A stretch of 16,672 bases of DNA, from assembly GCA_050182275.1 (NCBI GenBank), contig JBFXCK010000021.1, positions 1 to 16,672 on the forward strand. The letters run 5' to 3'. Below, in pieces: positions 13,124 through 16,672 of the stretch. Both the position numbers and the translations under genes were made by a program. Below the pieces are notes generated by a model. That model made no database searches. It was not told the origin of the DNA and saw only the letters and a list, made by a program, of their open reading frames with translations. Position 1 is the first letter of the stretch. The number at the start of each line of letters is the position of its first letter. Origin of the DNA: JBFXCK01 sp050182275. GTDB lineage: Bacteria > Pseudomonadota > Alphaproteobacteria > SHNJ01.

Positions 13124-15811
13124 ATGCCTCAAGGAACTATGGACAGCTTTAAATCCGCCGCCACTTTAAAAGCCGGCAAGAAACAATACCGCTATTTTAG
13201 CCTGAAAGAAGCCGCCAAGAACGGCTTGGGCAATATCGACAAGCTGCCTTATTCCTTAAAAATCCTCTTGGAAAACCTCCTTCGCAATGAAGATGGCCGC
13301 TCGGTCACTAAGGAAGATATCAGCGCTGTGGCTGAATGGCTAAAGACTAAGACTTCCGAACGTGAAATTGCCTTCCGCCCGGCTCGCGTTTTAATGCAAG
13401 ATTTCACCGGCGTCCCCGCCGTAGTCGATTTGGCCGCAATGCGCGATGCGATGGTGAATATGAAAGGCGATCCCAAACGCATTAACCCCCTAACGCAGGT
13501 TGATTTGGTGATTGATCACAGCGTGATGGTCGACGTATACGGCAATAACAACGCCTTTCAGCGCAATGTCGATTTGGAATTCAACCGCAACCATGAACGC
13601 TATGCCTTTTTACGCTGGGGCCAAACCGCTTTTGACAATTTCCGTGTCGTGCCCCCCGGCACCGGCATTTGCCATCAAGTGAATTTAGAATATCTGGCGC
13701 AAGTAATTTGGGCGGATAAGGGCGAAGCCCCCTTGGCCTATCCCGACACTTTGGTGGGCACCGATAGCCACACCACCATGATCAACGGCCTGGCCGTGCT
13801 GGGCTGGGGCGTAGGCGGCATCGAGGCCGAAGCCGCGATGCTGGGCCAGCCTATTTCGATGCTGATTCCAGAAGTTATCGGCTTTAAATTAACCGGTAAA
13901 TTAAAGGAAGGCACAACCGCCACCGATTTGGTGCTAACGGTTACCCAGATGCTGCGCAATAAAGGCGTGGTCAATAAATTCGTTGAGTTTTATGGCCCGG
14001 GCCTGGACAATCTTTCGCTCGCCGACCGCGCAACGATTGCCAATATGGCCCCGGAATATGGCGCCACTTGCGGCATTTTCCCGATTGATGCCGAAACCAT
14101 CCGTTATCTTGAATTCACCGGCCGCGATCCCGAACGCATCGCCATGGTTGAAGCCTATGCCAAAGAGCAAGGCATGTGGCGCGATAAAAACAGCCCCGAC
14201 CCTATTTTCACCGATACGCTGGAATTGGACATCACCACCGTCGAATCGTCGCTCGCCGGCCCGAAACGCCCGCAAGACCGGGTGCTGCTCTCGCAAATGG
14301 CCGCCAATTTCCAAACCGCCCTGCAAGCGGAAATCAAAACGCCTTTAAATGAACGTAAAGCCATTGCCGTTAAAGGCCATCCTTATAAGTTGGAAGACGG
14401 CCATGTCGTGATTGCCGCGATCACCAGCTGCACCAATACTTCGAACCCTTCGGTGATGATCGCCGCCGGTTTGTTAGCGCGCAATGCCGTCGCTAAAGGC
14501 TTAAAAACCAAACCCTGGGTGAAAACTTCGCTGGCCCCCGGCAGCCAAGTGGTGACCGATTATTTAAACGCCGCCGATTTGCAAAAAGACTTGGATATGC
14601 TGGGCTTTAACCTGGTTGGTTATGGCTGCACCACCTGCATCGGCAATTCAGGGCCGCTTGAAGATCATATCGCCAAGGCCGTGGAAGAAGGCGATTTGGT
14701 GGTATCTTCCGTGCTTTCGGGCAACCGCAATTTCGAAGGCCGCATCAATCCCCATGTCCGGGCTAATTATTTAGCCTCGCCGCCGCTTTGCGTGGCTTAT
14801 GCCTTAGCTGGCTCGACCAAAATCGATCTAACTAAAGAACCGCTTGGCCAGGATAAAGACGGCAAGCCGGTTTATTTGCGCGATATTTGGCCCGCGAATG
14901 AGGAAATTCACGCCACCATCCGCAAATCATTGACCCCCAAAATGTTCCGGGAGCGTTATGCCAATGTATTCGATGGCGGCCGCGAATGGCAGGATATTAT
15001 GTCGGCTACCGGCATGACTTATGGCTGGCAAGATAACAGCACTTATGTCAAACATCCGCCCTATTTCGAGGCGATGCCGGCCAAGCCCACAGCGGTTAGC
15101 GATATCGCCAATGCGCGGCCTTTGGCGATTTTGGGCGATTCGGTGACGACCGATCATATTTCCCCCGCCGGCGATATTAAAAAAGACAGCCCGGCCGGAA
15201 GCTATTTGTTAGGCCATGAAGTCACGGCCGCCGATTTCAATTCCTACGGCGCGCGGCGCGGCAACCATGAAGTGATGATGCGCGGCACCTTCGCCAATAT
15301 CCGCCTCAAAAATGAAATGGCGCCTGGCACTACCGGCGGCGTTACCAAATTCATGCCAATGGGCGAGGTCATGCCGATTTATGACGCTTCGATCAAATAC
15401 CAGGCGCAAAATACGCCTCTTGTAGTAATTGCGGGCAAGGAATACGGCACCGGCTCCTCGCGCGACTGGGCGGCCAAAGGCACCAAATTGCTGGGTGTTA
15501 AAGCCGTGATCGCCGAAAGCTTCGAGCGTATTCACCGCTCGAACCTGGTAGGTATGGGCGTATTGCCGCTGCAATTTAAAGACGGCATGACGCGCAAATC
15601 ACTAAAACTTGATGGCAGCGAAACCTTCGACATCAAAGGCGTCGCCGGCGGCATTAAACCGAAGATGGATATTCAATGCACTATCACTCGCGCCAACGGC
15701 GCTAAAGAAAACATTACCTTGTTATGCCGCATCGATACGTTGGATGAAGTGGAATATTACCGTCATGGCGGAATTTTACCTTTCGTCTTGCGCGGAATGT
15801 TGGCGGCATAA
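13124..15811 (+). CDS. acnA: Aconitate hydratase A
   Basis: AcnA interconverts citrate and isocitrate in the TCA cycle, using a [4Fe-4S] cluster. The 895-residue protein has the AcnA/IRP domain order: N-terminal domains with RVLMQDFTGVPAVVDLAAMR (88-107), DHSVMVD and TDSHTTMINGL. The cluster cysteines are Cys436 (ITSCTNTSNP) and Cys502 and Cys505 (GCTTCIGNSGP). The C-terminal swivel domain has ILGDSVTTDHISPAG and YGTGSSRDWAAKG. Length is normal for AcnA, longer than AcnB-type mature sequences of other families. The start at 13124 is supported by the ribosome site; ATG 13139 is a weaker alternative. Loss of the cluster lets related proteins bind RNA; that is not shown here. No clear terminator follows before the next gene at 15993. 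Confidence 0.98.
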   Translation: MPQGTMDSFKSAATLKAGKKQYRYFSLKEAAKNGLGNIDKLPYSLKILLENLLRNEDGRSVTKEDISAVAEWLKTKTSEREIAFRPARVLMQDFTGVPAVVDLAAMRDAMVNMKGDPKRINPLTQVDLVIDHSVMVDVYGNNNAFQRNVDLEFNRNHERYAFLRWGQTAFDNFRVVPPGTGICHQVNLEYLAQVIWADKGEAPLAYPDTLVGTDSHTTMINGLAVLGWGVGGIEAEAAMLGQPISMLIPEVIGFKLTGKLKEGTTATDLVLTVTQMLRNKGVVNKFVEFYGPGLDNLSLADRATIANMAPEYGATCGIFPIDAETIRYLEFTGRDPERIAMVEAYAKEQGMWRDKNSPDPIFTDTLELDITTVESSLAGPKRPQDRVLLSQMAANFQTALQAEIKTPLNERKAIAVKGHPYKLEDGHVVIAAITSCTNTSNPSVMIAAGLLARNAVAKGLKTKPWVKTSLAPGSQVVTDYLNAADLQKDLDMLGFNLVGYGCTTCIGNSGPLEDHIAKAVEEGDLVVSSVLSGNRNFEGRINPHVRANYLASPPLCVAYALAGSTKIDLTKEPLGQDKDGKPVYLRDIWPANEEIHATIRKSLTPKMFRERYANVFDGGREWQDIMSATGMTYGWQDNSTYVKHPPYFEAMPAKPTAVSDIANARPLAILGDSVTTDHISPAGDIKKDSPAGSYLLGHEVTAADFNSYGARRGNHEVMMRGTFANIRLKNEMAPGTTGGVTKFMPMGEVMPIYDASIKYQAQNTPLVVIAGKEYGTGSSRDWAAKGTKLLGVKAVIAESFERIHRSNLVGMGVLPLQFKDGMTRKSLKLDGSETFDIKGVAGGIKPKMDIQCTITRANGAKENITLLCRIDTLDEVEYYRHGGILPFVLRGMLAA

Positions 15812-15948
15812 TCAGTTACGCGAATTAAAAACGGTTTTTTGCGCGACAAAATGCGTGTTGCATGAATCGCACACATCAAAAAATAATTCGCAGCGCGCAC
15901 CGCTAACAACACATTTTTAATCCTTAATATTGCATGATGAAGATATCT

Positions 15949-15967
15949 CGATCGCATGGTGCGATCG
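15949..15967. repeat. Perfect inverted repeat upstream of the Lys/Arg microprotein gene
   Basis: CGATCGCA and TGCGATCG (8 bp each) flank a 3-base TGG centre. It ends 12 bases before the ribosome site of the downstream gene, so it lies in its promoter or leader. It could be an operator or a leader hairpin. It is not followed by a T run, so it is not a normal terminator for acnA. Confidence 0.6.
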
Positions 15968-15979
15968 TCTGCTTTGAAC

Positions 15980-15984
15980 AGGAG
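15980..15984 (+). promoter_or_regulatory. Ribosome binding site of the microprotein gene
   Basis: AGGAG lies 8 bases upstream of the ATG at 15993, a textbook spacing. It is the main evidence that this very short reading frame is translated. Confidence 0.75.
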
Positions 15985-15992
15985 ATTTTCTC

Positions 15993-16067
15993 ATGGCTGC
16001 TAAGCGTAAAGCTAAGAAAACCGCGAAACGTAAAACCGCGAAACGTAAAACCTCGAAGCGGAGATAG
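15993..16067 (+). CDS. 24-residue Lys/Arg-rich microprotein, H1-tail-like
   Basis: A very short frame encoding a product made only of Lys, Arg, Ala and Thr, with one Ser and the initial Met. It begins MAAKRKAKK and then repeats KTAKR, KTAKR and KTSKR (residues 9-23). The DNA carries this as 15-base tandem units at 16017-16031 and 16032-16046 (identical) and 16047-16061 (three changes). About half the residues are basic, as in the tails of bacterial histone H1-like proteins, so nucleic acid binding is a fair inference but unproven. In favour of a real gene: a good AGGAG site, an upstream perfect inverted repeat, and a strong terminator 29 bases after the stop. Such proteins are often unannotated. 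It could also be a remnant of a longer H1-like gene, as the KTAKR units could expand or contract. Confidence 0.68.
   Translation: MAAKRKAKKTAKRKTAKRKTSKRR
16017..16061 (+). repeat. 15-base tandem repeat, three copies, inside the microprotein gene
   Basis: Copies one and two (16017-16031, 16032-16046) are identical; copy three (16047-16061) differs at three positions. Each unit encodes five residues (KTAKR, KTAKR, KTSKR), so copy-number change keeps the reading frame. It is a candidate variable-length locus. Confidence 0.85.
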
Positions 16068-16093
16068 TTTCTCCGCTTTGTCGTTTGACAAAG
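16056..16093 (+). other. Two mutually exclusive hairpins at the microprotein stop codon
   Basis: A 9-bp stem pairs 16056-16064 with 16070-16078, with the TAG stop in its 5-base loop. A second perfect 7-bp stem pairs 16076-16082 with 16087-16093 around GTTT. They share 16076-16078, so both cannot form fully at once. They precede the terminator. A role in message stability or attenuation is speculative. Confidence 0.45.
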
Positions 16094-16095
16094 TT

Positions 16096-16134
16096 AAATC
16101 GCCCAGCCGTTTTCACGCTGGGCGATTTTTATTT
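16096..16134 (+). terminator. Strong Rho-independent terminator of the microprotein gene
   Basis: A perfect 12-bp stem pairs 16096-16107 with 16117-16128 around a 9-base loop, followed by a T-rich tail (TTATTT). It is one of the strongest terminators in the window. On the minus strand the tail is only TTTAAC, so it is likely weaker for the convergent methyltransferase gene. Confidence 0.9.
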
Positions 16135-16156
16135 GGGGGTAAAAAGCGCGGAAAAA

Positions 16157-16672
16157 CTAGGGTTTTTGCCAGACCAGCCTATGCATGCTGCGTGAATAAA
16201 GAACCCCGTACATTTCGCTTTGATTGATACGGTGCTGGTAAGAAACCAGCTTAAATTGGGAATTGAATTCGGCCTCGATATCTTCCCTGCTAAATAAAAT
16301 AGACGGTATTTGATTGCCAGGATCGGTAATGATGCGATCTTCACGATTTGGTGATTGCGCCAACAGCGGCCCGTAATATCCGTCATCCATCGCCGCCAAA
16401 GTTAACAAATAGTAACCGCCGGGCTTTAGCGCCTTCAGCAACTCCGCACGGTAAAAAGCGCGGTCGGATGCTTTGACTTGATGTTTGTAGCAAAAAGTAT
16501 CGATCGCAATGTCCGCTGATTGGGCTTTAAATGGCCAGGGGTCAATCACGCTTTGACATACGGTATGAATTTTACCGGCTAATTCCTCTTTTAAGGCCTG
16601 CTGGCGCAAATAATCGATAGCGGCTGGCGTGAAGTCGAGACCGTAAACAATAAAGCCCTGACGGGCCAAATA
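16157..16672 (-). CDS. Class I SAM-dependent methyltransferase, C-terminal part
   Basis: The gene runs off the right edge; about 171 C-terminal residues are visible. The frame is open to the edge, so the TTG near 16669 is not a credible start. The visible part begins just after motif I with YLARQGFIVYGLDFTPAAIDYL, the second strand whose acidic residue binds the ribose of SAM. It continues with IDPWPF, DIAIDTFCYKHQV (motif IV-like) and LLKALKPGGYYLLTL (motif post-I strand and turn). This is the Rossmann-like fold of small-molecule or tellurite/thiol-type methyltransferases. The rest (RIITDPGNQIPSILFSREDIEAEF) fits the usual C-terminal insertion of such enzymes. The substrate cannot be told. 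The TAG stop is at 16157-16159. It is convergent with the microprotein gene. Confidence 0.85.
   Translation of the reverse strand, partial: YLARQGFIVYGLDFTPAAIDYLRQQALKEELAGKIHTVCQSVIDPWPFKAQSADIAIDTFCYKHQVKASDRAFYRAELLKALKPGGYYLLTLAAMDDGYYGPLLAQSPNREDRIITDPGNQIPSILFSREDIEAEFNSQFKLVSYQHRINQSEMYGVLYSRSMHRLVWQKP

Noticed and set aside
15826..15841. The AAAAAC/GGTTTTTT run after acnA as a terminator
   Set aside because: The pairing is nearly all A-T with almost no loop, so a stable hairpin would not form.
16017..16061. Short direct repeats as a CRISPR array
   Set aside because: The units are contiguous 15-mers without spacers and are explained by the repeating KTAKR codons.
15934..16227. A 97-codon plus-strand frame overlapping the microprotein gene
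   Set aside because: It has no ribosome site, runs through the inverted repeat and through the strong terminator, and its repeats only reflect the tandem DNA repeats read in another frame.

Overview
The window looks like a chromosomal segment of an alphaproteobacterium. The evidence is a CarD regulator, a 7Fe ferredoxin and a SUV3-type helicase side by side, a System I cytochrome c maturation (ccm) cluster divergent from acnA, and a folD-yggT pair. Base composition is moderate and there is no mobile element, integrase, CRISPR array or prophage gene. I cannot name the genus. The gene content fits a deep-branching or under-sampled lineage as well as a well-known one.

Layout. The left edge (1-232, minus) is the start of a secreted PagL/acyloxyacyl-hydrolase-like protein. 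It is divergent from a secreted staphylococcal-nuclease-fold protein (323-1072) that seems to have lost its catalytic residues. Next, on the minus strand, come carD (1131-1859), fdxA (2083-2430) and a SUV3-like RNA helicase (2468-4924). Divergent from the helicase is the amino-sugar operon glmU-glmS (5077-8228), whose genes overlap by one base. It makes glucosamine-6-phosphate and UDP-GlcNAc for peptidoglycan and LPS. glmS abuts, stop to stop with no spacer, the minus-strand pair yggT-folD. A tRNA-Ala(CGC) gene follows, with its own promoter-like sequence.

The minus strand from 13002 down to 9620 carries a tightly overlapping ccmA-B-C-D-E-G-H operon. It includes a 37-codon ccmD that is easy to miss. 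The operon covers heme export and presentation (CcmABCDE) and apocytochrome thiol reduction (CcmG, CcmH). The heme lyase gene ccmF and ccmI are absent from it and from the window. acnA (13124-15811) is transcribed away from ccmA. To its right is a 24-residue Lys/Arg/Thr/Ala microprotein gene (15993-16067), with a perfect inverted repeat just upstream and a strong terminator downstream. The right edge is a truncated SAM-dependent methyltransferase (minus).

Most of the window is ordinary core metabolism. I did not find a convincing undescribed system. The points most worth a second look are the Lys/Arg microprotein locus, the H1-like tail on CarD with a palindrome at its predicted transcription start, the ccm operon lacking ccmF, and the degenerate nuclease. 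No gene-free stretch exceeds 300 bases. The largest gaps are 1860-2082 (carD promoter region) and 15812-15992 (upstream of the microprotein).
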